From assembly GCA_937915825.1 (NCBI GenBank), contig CALGGT010000107.1:1-31077 (forward strand): DNA of 31,077 nucleotides. Reading direction: 5' to 3'. Positions within the stretch are counted from its first letter, which is position 1; each line of letters starts with the position of its first letter. Of this stretch, positions 23,091 through 31,077 are shown in pieces. Both the position numbers and the translations under genes were made by a program. A model generated the notes under the pieces. That model saw only the letters and a program-made list of their open reading frames with translations, made no database searches and was not told where the DNA came from. The DNA is from an uncultured Eubacterium sp. GTDB taxonomy: Bacteria > Bacillota > Clostridia > Lachnospirales > Lachnospiraceae.

Positions 23091-26000
23091 ATGAGTAATG
23101 TGAAAAAAATCCTAAAATGTGCGGTCGTATTTACGTTGGCATTTGTACTTGCTTTATCGTCTGTATTTACAGGAAGCAATACAATAAACGTAAAGGCTGC
23201 GGGTAAGGTTACCAAGATTACTGTCAAGAAGAAGATTACGCTTCAGCCGAAAAAGTCAGTGAAAATCCCGGTAACGATCAAAGGCGGGAATAAGAAATTT
23301 ACCGCCAAGTCAAGTAATAAGAAAATCGTAACGGTTCAGGTTGTTGGCAAGAAAGTAAAGATTAAAGCCAAGAAAAAAACCGGTAAAGCGACGATCAAAA
23401 TCGTCACAAAAGGAAAGAATAAGAAGGGTAAGAAGCTGAAAGCCAAGATTGCCGTTACCGTTCGTAAGCAATCCGGAGCAGCAACGAACCCGGAAGAGAA
23501 GTATAATAATGTGAAGATTACAACGCCTACCACATCGGATGGTTCCACACCTACCATTAACGTAGGTACGTCAACCAAGCTTACAGCGGATGTAGATGCG
23601 GCCGATGCGGCAAGCGTTAAGTGGAAATCTTCGGATACAGGAGTAGCAGTGGTTACGGAGGATGGCACGGTTACAGGTGTCGCAGCTGGAACAACGGAGA
23701 TCATAGCGACGATGAATGGGAAGGAAATCGGCAAGGTATCCGTTACGATTTCATCCGTAGCTGTTACCGGCGTAACGTTGGATCGCAATGAGATCACGCT
23801 TACAGAGAATAATACAGCAACGTTAACGGCAACCATCGAACCGGCGAATGCAACCGTTCGTACGGTTACGTGGTCTTCCAGTGATGATTCCATCGCTACC
23901 GTTAGTTCCACCGGTGTGGTTCGTGCCATCAAAGAAGGAGAAGCGACGATCACCGTAACAACCACGGATAAGAATTTCACAGCAGAATGTAAGGTAACCG
24001 TTACATCGGATGCCAAAGAAAATGTCAATGGAATCCAATTAAAGGTTACCAATGCGCTGGATGGATTTGATAATACCGTATTGGTTGGAACCGGCGCCAG
24101 AATTTCTGCCACGGTATTGAAGGACGGCGCTCCCATCCGGGAGGAGATCCAGGTTACCCTGGAAGAGGTTTCAGGATATACGGATTATTATGTAACCAGC
24201 TTAGACGGTGACAGTGGATTTACCAAGACAGATGCAGAAGACGGCACTGCGACCTTTACCGTTGCGCTGAATAACGCCAATCAGGATAAGAAGCCGATTC
24301 TTTCTTCTGTATCTGCCAATGCAGCTGACGAGAGAGCTTACGCAAGTTTCCGTGTGAAGGTAATTGCTTCCGGATCTTCCTATGAAGAGGTGATTCCGTT
24401 ATCCTTTGCCCAGGTTCTGGCAGAAACGGATGAATCCTCCGCTGCAATCGCCGTAGATAACTTATATGATGCCTCACTTCAGCCGTTAGAGGGAACCGGA
24501 AGTGCCGCTTCAACGGATATGTCGGTTGGCTATACAACTGATAAGAAGAACGGTTATCAACAGGAATATGTAGTAGATCAACAGGTATCGACCAATCAAA
24601 AAGATCATACGGTTTATCTGGATGCATCCCCTATGTTAATCCTGCCTACGACGGTTGGCAAAGTACAGTCATCGAATTATGAAGAAACCATGAATTATAC
24701 GGTTTCGGAATATTCCGTATATGCCAACGAAGAAAGTGCCTATACATTGAGAAATGTACCGGCAGGTCTTCAATATCTCACCTTGTATTTTGATAAATTA
24801 AAGCTTTCCGAATATACACGCATCGTTGTCAGAGCGTATCGGGCCGATACCAATATTCCCCTTCTGAATGGAGACAATCTGATTCAGGAATTTATTAACA
24901 GCGATACTTCCATTACGGCAGGCGCTGGTGGAAATACAGTACAGATTGCGCAGGAGATCTTCAAACAGACCGTCGGTGAGAAGATGATCGATCTTAAGAT
25001 CTTCGTGGAATCGGCAGGTCAGGTAAATGAAAATGACAACATCGGATTTACCATTACGCGTGCTGTGGGCAAGTGGGAGAATCAGGAAATCAAGCCATTT
25101 GATCTTCAACGTATTTCCAATGCGGTTACATGGGAGATCGATAATACGGACTACACAGCATCTATGGAATTGACCAACGCATCCCAGTTACTGGGAAGTG
25201 ATTATACACCCAATAACCGATATACCGTTTCCCTGCCCACCTTCCCGTCAGTCGGGGCTGCGATCATTACGGAGTGGTTGGGAACATCGGATACGATCGT
25301 GAATTGTTATGTTCATCCGACCATCGCCAACTACATCCTACAGAATGGACTGGTCCAACTTAGTTCGGAGCGGAACAAGAATGAGTTACGTCCGACGCGA
25401 ACCGATGAGTATACATTTATGGGCTCGACCAGTTCATCCAACGCGTTATCCATTTCTAAGAATACGGATGAAGAGAATCGTCTGATGGTTGATTCCAAGA
25501 TCGTTGGTCATGCTCAGATCAAGGCAACCATTAATTTTGGTCCCAGCGGAGACAAGGGCGTTCATTACGAAGTATATTCAGCAGTTCAGTTCAGCCCGAT
25601 CCCTGCGAATGAAGTTGAGATTCCCACCGACTTCTATGCCCTTGCCGGTCAGAAGATTACCGTGAAAGTAGAAGTATCGGATGAGAATGGAAATGTAGTT
25701 CCCAACTTTGTACCGGAGTGGGAAGGATTAGAGGACGCTGCCAATCGTGGAATCAATATTGATAAGCAGGATCCGAAGACAAATTCTGCCGGTGTTGCCT
25801 ACTTAGAGCTTACCGCCGCAAAAGGTTCGGTTCTACCGGAATTGTTCCTCGATTCCAATCGATATAATGTACAGGTATCCGTGGACGGAAACTACGTGGA
25901 TAATAATCTCATCACCCTAAAATGGGTACGCCCGGGTGTATACTATAAGGATTCTGTAGACGGAGTGGAATATGATACATCCAGACCTTCCGATTCGAAG

Positions 26001-27035
26001 GTGATCGCCCGTACAAGCAATTATAAGGTTACCGATACATGGATCATTGGAACGCAGGTATGTGGAGTTGTTGGAATTGATGGAGACAATGACAATGCCA
26101 TCCGTGAAGACGAAGTAGATGAAGAAATAGAGGAAATCCGAAACATTGAGATCGCGATGGATGCTTCTGCGGATGATCCGGAGATCAATACGGAACTCAA
26201 TCATCTTAGCAACGGCGTATGTAAGTGGAGCAATACCAAGACAGGCGCAGCCAAATTAACCGCCGGGGTTGTTGGCGTGGAGGTTGGCAAAAAGCCTGTA
26301 TTTGTTCTGGAAGATGGCACAACTGCAGTCGGTGTAGGTACAGGAGATGTAACATCGTTCGCCCAGTTAGAGATTCCTGTGAATTGGGAAGTGAACGGAG
26401 CCAATCTCACGCTGATCAACAACAATGCAATCTACAATTACAATAATACATTGAAGCCTCGTGTATATTTCCAGATTCTGGATGATGAAGGCAACAGCGT
26501 TCCTTCCACCGAGGTTGTATATTCCATTTCCAATGGATCCAATATGATCGTAGAGCCGGATCCTGCAAATCCTGTAACGATTGAGAATGGACTGGGATTC
26601 ATTGAGGTTAATTGTCCGGATAGTGCCTTAACCTATACGATTTCTGCCTATATTAAAAACAGTGGTACATCCGCGACGAAGACAACGACCATTCAATTTA
26701 AGGATGCATCGGATGTATTTACATTGAATGCTGGTACAATTTCAGAGGATTTGGATGCCAAGACTCTGACATTTACGTTCTCACAACCGGTTGACGCGAA
26801 GCTTGTGAATAAGGATACAGCAGATTTCTTTGTTGTAACCAAACAAGATGGTGTAACAACGGTGAAAGTAACGGATGTAACGGTCGATGCATCAAACAAA
26901 CAAAAGGTTGTACTGAAATTAAGTGACATAGAAAATGGTATGAATCTTCAGATCGATCCCGTAGTAACGATTGATGATATTCGATATCTGTTGATCGACC
27001 AAAATGGTACTTTTTATTCAGAAGCCGCGAATTAA
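23091..27035 (+). CDS. Large secreted Ig-like repeat surface protein (1314 residues)
   Basis: The exported protein has a signal peptide (about 1-37, ending NVKAAG). A lysine-rich BIG2-like module follows (38-125). Two Big_2 domains come next (about 140-222 and 224-305; VKWKSSDTGVAVVTEDGTV and VTWSSSDDSIATVSSTGVV are the diagnostic strands). A central beta-rich region of unknown family follows, with a Big_1/invasin-like segment near 838-905 (KVEVSDENGNVVPNFVPEWE then NSAGVAYLELTA). The C-terminal SbsA-like Ig domain (about 1205-1314) contains LTFTFSQPVDAKL. No LPXTG, SLH or choline-binding repeat is seen, so attachment may be through the basic module. TTTAAGGAGG precedes the ATG. A near-consensus promoter, single-gene unit and strong terminator suggest a major surface or S-layer-like protein (inference). 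Confidence 0.82.
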   Translation: MSNVKKILKCAVVFTLAFVLALSSVFTGSNTINVKAAGKVTKITVKKKITLQPKKSVKIPVTIKGGNKKFTAKSSNKKIVTVQVVGKKVKIKAKKKTGKATIKIVTKGKNKKGKKLKAKIAVTVRKQSGAATNPEEKYNNVKITTPTTSDGSTPTINVGTSTKLTADVDAADAASVKWKSSDTGVAVVTEDGTVTGVAAGTTEIIATMNGKEIGKVSVTISSVAVTGVTLDRNEITLTENNTATLTATIEPANATVRTVTWSSSDDSIATVSSTGVVRAIKEGEATITVTTTDKNFTAECKVTVTSDAKENVNGIQLKVTNALDGFDNTVLVGTGARISATVLKDGAPIREEIQVTLEEVSGYTDYYVTSLDGDSGFTKTDAEDGTATFTVALNNANQDKKPILSSVSANAADERAYASFRVKVIASGSSYEEVIPLSFAQVLAETDESSAAIAVDNLYDASLQPLEGTGSAASTDMSVGYTTDKKNGYQQEYVVDQQVSTNQKDHTVYLDASPMLILPTTVGKVQSSNYEETMNYTVSEYSVYANEESAYTLRNVPAGLQYLTLYFDKLKLSEYTRIVVRAYRADTNIPLLNGDNLIQEFINSDTSITAGAGGNTVQIAQEIFKQTVGEKMIDLKIFVESAGQVNENDNIGFTITRAVGKWENQEIKPFDLQRISNAVTWEIDNTDYTASMELTNASQLLGSDYTPNNRYTVSLPTFPSVGAAIITEWLGTSDTIVNCYVHPTIANYILQNGLVQLSSERNKNELRPTRTDEYTFMGSTSSSNALSISKNTDEENRLMVDSKIVGHAQIKATINFGPSGDKGVHYEVYSAVQFSPIPANEVEIPTDFYALAGQKITVKVEVSDENGNVVPNFVPEWEGLEDAANRGINIDKQDPKTNSAGVAYLELTAAKGSVLPELFLDSNRYNVQVSVDGNYVDNNLITLKWVRPGVYYKDSVDGVEYDTSRPSDSKVIARTSNYKVTDTWIIGTQVCGVVGIDGDNDNAIREDEVDEEIEEIRNIEIAMDASADDPEINTELNHLSNGVCKWSNTKTGAAKLTAGVVGVEVGKKPVFVLEDGTTAVGVGTGDVTSFAQLEIPVNWEVNGANLTLINNNAIYNYNNTLKPRVYFQILDDEGNSVPSTEVVYSISNGSNMIVEPDPANPVTIENGLGFIEVNCPDSALTYTISAYIKNSGTSATKTTTIQFKDASDVFTLNAGTISEDLDAKTLTFTFSQPVDAKLVNKDTADFFVVTKQDGVTTVKVTDVTVDASNKQKVVLKLSDIENGMNLQIDPVVTIDDIRYLLIDQNGTFYSEAAN

Positions 27036-27063
27036 AGTGAGTAACCGCTTATAAGGAAGTGTG

Positions 27064-27094
27064 CAGCCGCATCGGAAACGGTGCGGCTGTTTTT
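27064..27094 (+). terminator. Strong intrinsic terminator after the Ig-like protein gene
   Basis: The stem CAGCCGCA/TGCGGCTG extends inward by TCG/CGG to a GAAA tetraloop (11 bp in all) and is followed directly by five T residues. A GTG at 27081 inside it cannot be the TatD start. Confidence 0.95.
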
Positions 27095-27131
27095 AGCACG
27101 ATGGGAGGCGGAAAGAAAGGGGAGGAAGCAA

Positions 27132-28034
27132 ATGTTTATAGATACCCATGCGCATATGGACCATGTGCGATTTTCCTCGAATCGAAAAGAAATATTACAA
27201 GATACTAAGAATCTGGGTGTGGAGAAGATCATCAACCCGGCCATCGATTATGAAACAAATGAAACCATGGAGAATGTTCTCAAATCCTATGATTGGATCT
27301 ATTATGCAAAGGGGATCCATCCCAATACGGTAGGAGTGGACGATTCAGCCGATGAGGCCTGGCAAGCCGGATTGATCCATATGCTTTCCAACAATCCGGA
27401 CAAGCGGACGGTTGCCATCGGTGAGACGGGGATTGATTTTCACAGACTTACCCGTTCTTCGCAGGGGGGACTGGATGAAGAAGGTGCGATTACCCTCCGC
27501 AGGCAATACAAATGGTTTCGGAAACAGATGGAACTTGCCGGGGCGTATGAACTTCCCCTGGTGCTCCATATAAGAAACGCCAATGTGAACTACATCCGGA
27601 AGACGAAAGGAATGAGCGAGGACGCCTGCCTCGAATACGTCGATGCCCACAAAGCGGCGATGAAGGTATTGGCTGAATTTCAGGATGTCTTATCCTTAGC
27701 GGAGAAAGGCGTAGTTCATTGTTTTACAAGCAATGAGATCGAGGATGCGAAGCAGTATATCCAAATGGGATATTTGATCGGAATCGGAGGCGCCGTTACC
27801 TATGAGGAAAATGAGGGCTTAAGAGAGATCGTAAAGGAGATTCCCCTGGATCGCATTCTTCTTGAGACCGATTCCCCTTATGTAATGCCGGTGGGATTAC
27901 CGGGGAAACGAAATACACCCTTGAACATCCCTTATATCGCGAAATATGTTGCAGAATTAAAGGGGTTACAGGTAGAGGAAGTGGAAGAAGTTACAACCCA
28001 AAATGCGATCCGACTATTCAAACTCCCTGTCTGA
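27132..28034 (+). CDS. TatD family metal-dependent hydrolase
   Basis: This 300-residue TIM-barrel amidohydrolase-like protein is a probable metal-dependent DNase or exonuclease. Metal-binding residues are in order: HxH in FIDTHAHMDHV, Glu in AIGETGIDFH, His in LVLHIRNAN, His in VVHCFTSNE, and Asp in LLETDSPYVMP. It is about 40 residues longer than typical TatD because of inserts around 120-135 and 165-190. GGGGAGGAAGC precedes ATG 27132. It is the first gene of an operon with the Gfo/Idh/MocA gene (25-base gap). No separate promoter is obvious after the terminator at 27064-27094. Confidence 0.88.
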   Translation: MFIDTHAHMDHVRFSSNRKEILQDTKNLGVEKIINPAIDYETNETMENVLKSYDWIYYAKGIHPNTVGVDDSADEAWQAGLIHMLSNNPDKRTVAIGETGIDFHRLTRSSQGGLDEEGAITLRRQYKWFRKQMELAGAYELPLVLHIRNANVNYIRKTKGMSEDACLEYVDAHKAAMKVLAEFQDVLSLAEKGVVHCFTSNEIEDAKQYIQMGYLIGIGGAVTYEENEGLREIVKEIPLDRILLETDSPYVMPVGLPGKRNTPLNIPYIAKYVAELKGLQVEEVEEVTTQNAIRLFKLPV

Positions 28035-28059
28035 TCTGGATCGAAAAAGGAGAAATCAA

Positions 28060-29028
28060 ATGGAGAAGGAGATATTTAAATGGTGTTTTATCGGGTGCGG
28101 GACGCTTGCGAATATTGTAGCGGAGGAGATCACAAAGCCTGGACGTCATGGGATCGTGTCGACGTATACCAGACGAATGGAACAGGCGGAGGAATTTGCG
28201 GATAAATTTGGAGCAAAGGCTTGTAAGACGCCGGAAGAGGCAATTTTAACAGAAGGTGTGGAGGGAGTTTATGTAGTGACGCCACACCGCAGTCATTATG
28301 CTTATACAAAGCTTGCGTTGGAGTTGGGAAAGCCTGTATTGTGCGAGAAGGCTTTTACGGTAAATTCGAAAGAAGCCACGGAGGTGATCCGCCTGGCTGA
28401 GAAGAAGGAGTTGTATCTGGCAGAGGCCATGTGGACCTGGTTTTCTCCCATTGCCCGCCAGGTAAAAAAATGGCTGGATGCAGGAGAATTCGGGGAAATT
28501 CAGGAATGCCTGGTGGACTGTCGGAGCAACGCCAAAGATTACGCTGCCAGAGTGACGGATCCTAACGCAGCGGGGGGAGCTATGTTGGATATGGGAGTTT
28601 ACGCGGCGTATTATTTGTATAAATTATTTGGGAAACCGGAAAAGATCACCTGTCAGGGGGATGTGCACGATGGAATCGACTGGTCGGAAGAGATGATCTT
28701 CCACTATCCCAATGACGTTCAATATCACGCGTTGATCTCCGTGGACGATGATGTGGATCAGAGGTTGAACCTAAAGGGAGAAAAAGGGTCACTTGTGGTG
28801 CCGCATTTACATTACGCGGATCATGCGGAATTTGTGAATGATCGGGGAGAGAAGAAGGAGATCACGGCGGAGGGAGGCTATTGGAACGAATTTCAGATTG
28901 TTGCCGAGGAAATACGGGCCGGACAAAAAGAAAGCTCCTATGTTACCCATGAGGATACGTTGTTGATCATGGGGATTCTGGATGAAGCAAGGAAACAGTT
29001 GGGACTTACATATGCGTTTGAATCTTAA
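28060..29028 (+). CDS. Gfo/Idh/MocA family oxidoreductase
   Basis: This 322-residue NAD(P)-dependent dehydrogenase starts with a Rossmann domain (CFIGCGTLANIVAEEI), carries VLCEKAFTVNSKEA, the EKP-like motif with the catalytic Lys, and has AGGAMLDMGVYAAYYLYKLF typical of the family's C-terminal domain. Substrates are sugars, inositols or dihydrodiols and cannot be told here. AAAGGAGAAATCAA precedes ATG 28060; an upstream in-frame start at 28003 overlapping tatD has none. It is in an operon with the TatD-like gene upstream and the DUF6935-like gene 16 bases downstream. Confidence 0.88.
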   Translation: MEKEIFKWCFIGCGTLANIVAEEITKPGRHGIVSTYTRRMEQAEEFADKFGAKACKTPEEAILTEGVEGVYVVTPHRSHYAYTKLALELGKPVLCEKAFTVNSKEATEVIRLAEKKELYLAEAMWTWFSPIARQVKKWLDAGEFGEIQECLVDCRSNAKDYAARVTDPNAAGGAMLDMGVYAAYYLYKLFGKPEKITCQGDVHDGIDWSEEMIFHYPNDVQYHALISVDDDVDQRLNLKGEKGSLVVPHLHYADHAEFVNDRGEKKEITAEGGYWNEFQIVAEEIRAGQKESSYVTHEDTLLIMGILDEARKQLGLTYAFES

Positions 29029-29044
29029 GAAGGAGGATTAAAAG

Positions 29045-29611
29045 ATGAGTATTTTTGATGGGTTGCAGAACATGACGGGAAATGAAGGGGAGAGGAAGAA
29101 CGGGGCAGCAAAGCCGGAAGGAACGTTTACTTTTACCTTTGCATCCTTGCCGGAAAGACTGGACGAGCTGAAGGCCCTGCCGGAAGCAACGTTGGATTCA
29201 CCCTATAAAACGGCGGCTTTAACGGTGTGCGCCCTATGTGCCTATGCCGCGGCACCGGAAATTGGCAAAGAAATGTTAAATTTCCTGAAGGGACCGGAAA
29301 CGTTAAGTGCCTATGAACAGCAGTTTTTGCGGGATCGATTCTCGGAAGGAAAGACCTACGTTCCTTTTTCCTATTGGAAAGGAGCGGTTCCAGGAAACGA
29401 TTATAAGCCGGATGTTCCCTTTACCGTTACCATTGAAAGCAACGTGTATACGTATCAATCGGAAGGGTATGCGACCTTGTGGTTAACCTCCGGAGGAGCG
29501 GATAGCAAACGTCAGGTGAAAATGAGAAGCAAAGGCGATCAATGGTTTTTATGGGAGCAATTCTTGTTAGTGGATATCCGAAAGCCTGCAAGCGCTGATC
29601 CCTGGGCATAG
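29045..29611 (+). CDS. DUF6935-like hypothetical protein (188 residues)
   Basis: This cytoplasmic protein has no signal peptide. The N-terminal 25 residues are flexible, followed by FTFTFASLPERLDELKALPE, a helical DSPYKTAALTVCALCAYAAA, then FLRDRFSEGKTYVPFSYWKG and a beta-rich C-terminus ending QWFLWEQFLLVDIRKPASAD. I associate this pattern with a clostridial family of unknown function annotated DUF6935 (from memory). GAAGGAGGATTAAAAG precedes the ATG. It ends the operon directly at a 38-bp hairpin, and an AIM24-family gene follows. Confidence 0.65.
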   Translation: MSIFDGLQNMTGNEGERKNGAAKPEGTFTFTFASLPERLDELKALPEATLDSPYKTAALTVCALCAYAAAPEIGKEMLNFLKGPETLSAYEQQFLRDRFSEGKTYVPFSYWKGAVPGNDYKPDVPFTVTIESNVYTYQSEGYATLWLTSGGADSKRQVKMRSKGDQWFLWEQFLLVDIRKPASADPWA

Positions 29612-29713
29612 ATGGTTACGATTCACAGCCGATCTAGCATAGCATCGCTCTTGAAAGCAAGCTTTCCAGCGATGCCATGCTAGATCGACTGTGAATCGTA
29701 ACCATAGATTTTT
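29612..29713 (+). terminator. Very long hairpin (38-bp arms) after the DUF6935-like gene
   Basis: Arms 29612-29649 and 29668-29705 match at 36 of 38 positions. The 18-base loop contains a further GAAAGC-AA-GCTTTC dyad, so nearly all of the 94 bases can pair. It starts at the base after the stop codon and is followed by AGATTTTT. It probably terminates the TatD/oxidoreductase/DUF6935 operon, but is far longer than needed. The two mismatches are C-A in plus-strand RNA but G-U in minus-strand RNA. Confidence 0.75.
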
Positions 29714-29747
29714 ATCAAAATATCTTTTGAACTTGATATTACGTCGA

Positions 29748-29776
29748 TTTACTTTTGCATCTTCCTATGATAAAAT
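29748..29776 (+). promoter_or_regulatory. Promoter of the AIM24-family gene
   Basis: TTTACT (29748-29753), 17 bases, TAAAAT (29771-29776), with TG one base upstream of the -10 (extended -10). Confidence 0.55.
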
Positions 29777-29819
29777 TGAGATGGAGATAGTTTAATTATT
29801 TACGATGAGGAGGTACTAT

Positions 29820-30521
29820 ATGAAATACGAAGTAGTGAATCAACCCTTGCCGGTAGTGATCTGCAAATTAGAACCGGGCGAGGCCGTGGAATGCCAAAGA
29901 GGAGCGATGTCCTGGATGACACCTTCCATGAAAATGCAAACTGGTTTAGGTGGCAAAAAAGGTAGTGGAGTGTTGGGGGCATTAGGAAAAATGGCCAAAT
30001 CGGCAGTAACCGGTGAGTCGATTTTTAGAAACACTTATACGGCGGAAGGAGCACCGGGAGAGATCGCATTTGCATCTACTTTTCCGGGAGATATTTTATG
30101 CTTTGATACGTCGCAAAGATCGATTGTTGCTCAGAAATCTGCATATTTGGCCAATACGCCGGGCGTGCAGATAGACATTTTCTTCCAGAAAAAAATAGGT
30201 GCTGGATTTTTCGGCGGAGAAGGATTTATCATGCAAAAATTCTCCGGAGCCGGAATGGTATTTTTAGAGATCAACGGAGCGGTGTATACCTATGAATTGG
30301 CGGCCGGCGAATCGATGTTGGTGGATACCGGATATGTGGCGGCAATGGAAGAAACGGTTTCCTTAGATATTGAGACGGTTTCCGGCGTTGGAAATGCATT
30401 GTTAGGAGGCGAAGGCCTCTTCAATACAAAAGTTACCGGACCCGGTAAAGTTTGGTTGCAAACCATGCCGGCCAATGCTCTGGCAGGGGCGATCGCACCC
30501 TTTATTGCTACAGGAAATTAA
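29820..30521 (+). CDS. AIM24/TIGR00266-family protein
   Basis: This 233-residue all-beta protein of the AIM24 family is related to a mitochondrial biogenesis protein but has an unknown bacterial role. Family features include the opening EVVNQPLPVVICKLEPGEAV, the AMSWMTPSMKMQT segment, ANTPGVQIDIFFQKKIGAGF, FFGGEGFIMQKFSGAGMVFL and a late NALLGGEGLFNTKVTGPGKV. The glycine-rich turns repeat across the trimer-forming tandem beta fold. GAGGAGGTACTAT precedes ATG 29820; an upstream ATG at 29805 overlaps this site. It has its own promoter and is followed by 14-bp repeats and a terminator. Confidence 0.88.
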   Translation: MKYEVVNQPLPVVICKLEPGEAVECQRGAMSWMTPSMKMQTGLGGKKGSGVLGALGKMAKSAVTGESIFRNTYTAEGAPGEIAFASTFPGDILCFDTSQRSIVAQKSAYLANTPGVQIDIFFQKKIGAGFFGGEGFIMQKFSGAGMVFLEINGAVYTYELAAGESMLVDTGYVAAMEETVSLDIETVSGVGNALLGGEGLFNTKVTGPGKVWLQTMPANALAGAIAPFIATGN

Positions 30522-30528
30522 TGAACTT

Positions 30529-30612
30529 TTTAAGTGATAATCTTTAAGGGATAATCTTTAAGAGATAATCTTTATGTGGCAATCTTCAAGTGACAGTCTA
30601 TAAAAGATATTC
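30529..30612 (+). repeat. Six degenerate 14-bp tandem repeats
   Basis: The units at 30529, 30543, 30557, 30571, 30585 and 30599 follow the consensus TTTAAGnGATAATC. The first three are nearly identical and the last three diverge. They sit between the AIM24-family stop (30521) and the terminator at 30630. The 286-base gap 30522-30807 holds these, that terminator and the promoter of the next gene, and no other gene is seen. Confidence 0.85.
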
Positions 30613-30629
30613 CTTGATCGAAGAGTAAA

Positions 30630-30675
30630 AAACAAGCCATATAGGAACAACGATGTTCTTATATGGCTTGTTTTT
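30630..30675 (+). terminator. Intrinsic terminator of the AIM24-family gene
   Basis: A 20-bp stem with one G-U pair (30630-30649 with 30654-30673; core CAAGCCATATA/TATATGGCTTG) and an ACGA loop runs into TTTTT. The last 17 bases of the hairpin are partly repeated downstream (TATATGG-TTTGTTTTTATAT, about 30676-30694). Confidence 0.92.
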
Positions 30676-30735
30676 ATATGGTTTGTTTTTATATTGGTTG
30701 GATCTAAGTGAAGCATTATTGCGTGGATCAAGGAC

Positions 30736-30765
30736 TTGACTTTTTTTATATCCACATGTTATAGT
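30736..30765 (+). promoter_or_regulatory. Promoter of the gene at 30808
   Basis: TTGACT (30736-30741), 18 bases, TATAGT (30760-30765), about 43 bases before the ATG. Confidence 0.6.
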
Positions 30766-30807
30766 ATATAATAAATATTATAATAAGAAAAGGAGTAGCG
30801 ATAAGTT

Positions 30808-31077
30808 ATGCGTAGAATAAATAAAATGAGAGTAGTGTTTTTATTGGTCGTTGCGTTATGTTTGAATGGATTGAGCCCTATGAGGTTTGGATGTCAACAA
30901 GAAGTAAAAGCGGAAAGCTCAAAAGAGGCAGATAATCATGCGGAAACCATAAAAGGGGCGAATAGTATAAAGTCTATAACTGTGGCGGATAATAAAACAG
31001 AGGACGACGAGAGCGAGGAGGATTTATTTTCCGTTGACGAAGATGACGAGGATCTGGATGAAACAGAGTATGTAGAA
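30808..31077 (+). CDS. Acidic secreted protein, cut by window end
   Basis: Ninety codons are visible. A signal peptide (MRRINKMRVVFLLVVALCLN, about 1-38, ending EVKAES) is followed by a Ser/Lys/Asn segment and a very acidic stretch (DDESEEDLFSVDEDDEDLDE). The acidic part looks like a surface-exposed linker. AAAAGGAG is 12 bases from the ATG, which is long; an internal ATG (30826) has no better site. A Cys in RFGCQQE does not form a proper lipobox. Function unknown because the body of the protein is outside the window. Confidence 0.7.
   Translation, partial: MRRINKMRVVFLLVVALCLNGLSPMRFGCQQEVKAESSKEADNHAETIKGANSIKSITVADNKTEDDESEEDLFSVDEDDEDLDETEYVE

Noticed and set aside
23336..24136. 266-codon minus-strand ORF
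   Set aside because: It is antisense to the Big_2 region of the large surface protein; its Val/Ser/Thr-rich composition is a codon-mirror effect.
27081..27131. Upstream GTG start for the TatD-like protein
   Set aside because: It lies inside a strong terminator hairpin; the ATG at 27132 has a good ribosome binding site and begins the conserved FIDTHAH motif.

Overview
The window looks like a piece of a low-to-mid GC Firmicutes chromosome, most probably a gut or rumen Lachnospiraceae/Clostridia species. The signs are strong AGGAGG ribosome binding sites, sigma-A promoters of the TTGnnn-17-TATAAT type, lysine-rich BIG2-like secreted proteins, a CD1871A-type CXXC protein beside a NapH-like ferredoxin, and an FGGY kinase/AraD pair. 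No rRNA, tRNA, CRISPR array or intact transposon was seen. Species assignment is inference.

Layout. (1) 1-2500, minus strand: a LysR regulator, then a carboxymuconolactone-decarboxylase-like gene, the 41-codon ferredoxin tail of a lost aldo/keto reductase, and a short-chain dehydrogenase cut by the window edge. (2) 2647-5437, minus: a secreted multidomain GH43 glycosidase with its own terminator. (3) 5661-8594: a compact RiPP locus. It has a 50-residue precursor with four ACG repeats (7711-7863), a hairpin, a radical SAM/SPASM maturase and a translationally coupled quinone-oxidoreductase-like enzyme on the minus strand, with a divergent TetR-type regulator. (4) 8723-11224, plus: a secreted protein, small ORFs, luxS and acylphosphatase. 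(5) 11249-15430, minus: a thioredoxin-like lipoprotein, a CXXC membrane peptide and a polyferredoxin, which together look like a membrane redox relay, followed by a secreted DUF4832-type protein with a BspA-like C-terminus. (6) 15553-17117: a cluster of palindromes and the decayed remains of a GT87-like membrane glycosyltransferase and a secreted protein. (7) 17118-18538: a TetR regulator divergent from a CmpB-like membrane protein, with a large GTTAC operator array between them. (8) 18579-21257: sugar kinase and L-ribulose-5-phosphate 4-epimerase. (9) 21278-22951, minus: a class M sirtuin and a zinc-type macrodomain with overlapping frames, an ADP-ribosylation writer/eraser pair. (10) 22998-27094: a 1314-residue secreted Ig-like repeat protein. 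(11) 27132-31077: TatD nuclease, Gfo/Idh/MocA oxidoreductase and a DUF6935-like protein in one operon, a 38-bp-arm hairpin, an AIM24-family protein, 14-bp tandem repeats, a terminator and the start of an acidic secreted protein.

The most interesting unit is the ACG-repeat RiPP locus, whose precursor is short enough to be missed by routine gene calling. Next come the sirtuin/macrodomain pair, which lacks its usual lipoyl-carrier partners here, and several unexplained long palindromes. All functions are assigned from reading motifs and context; no database search was run.
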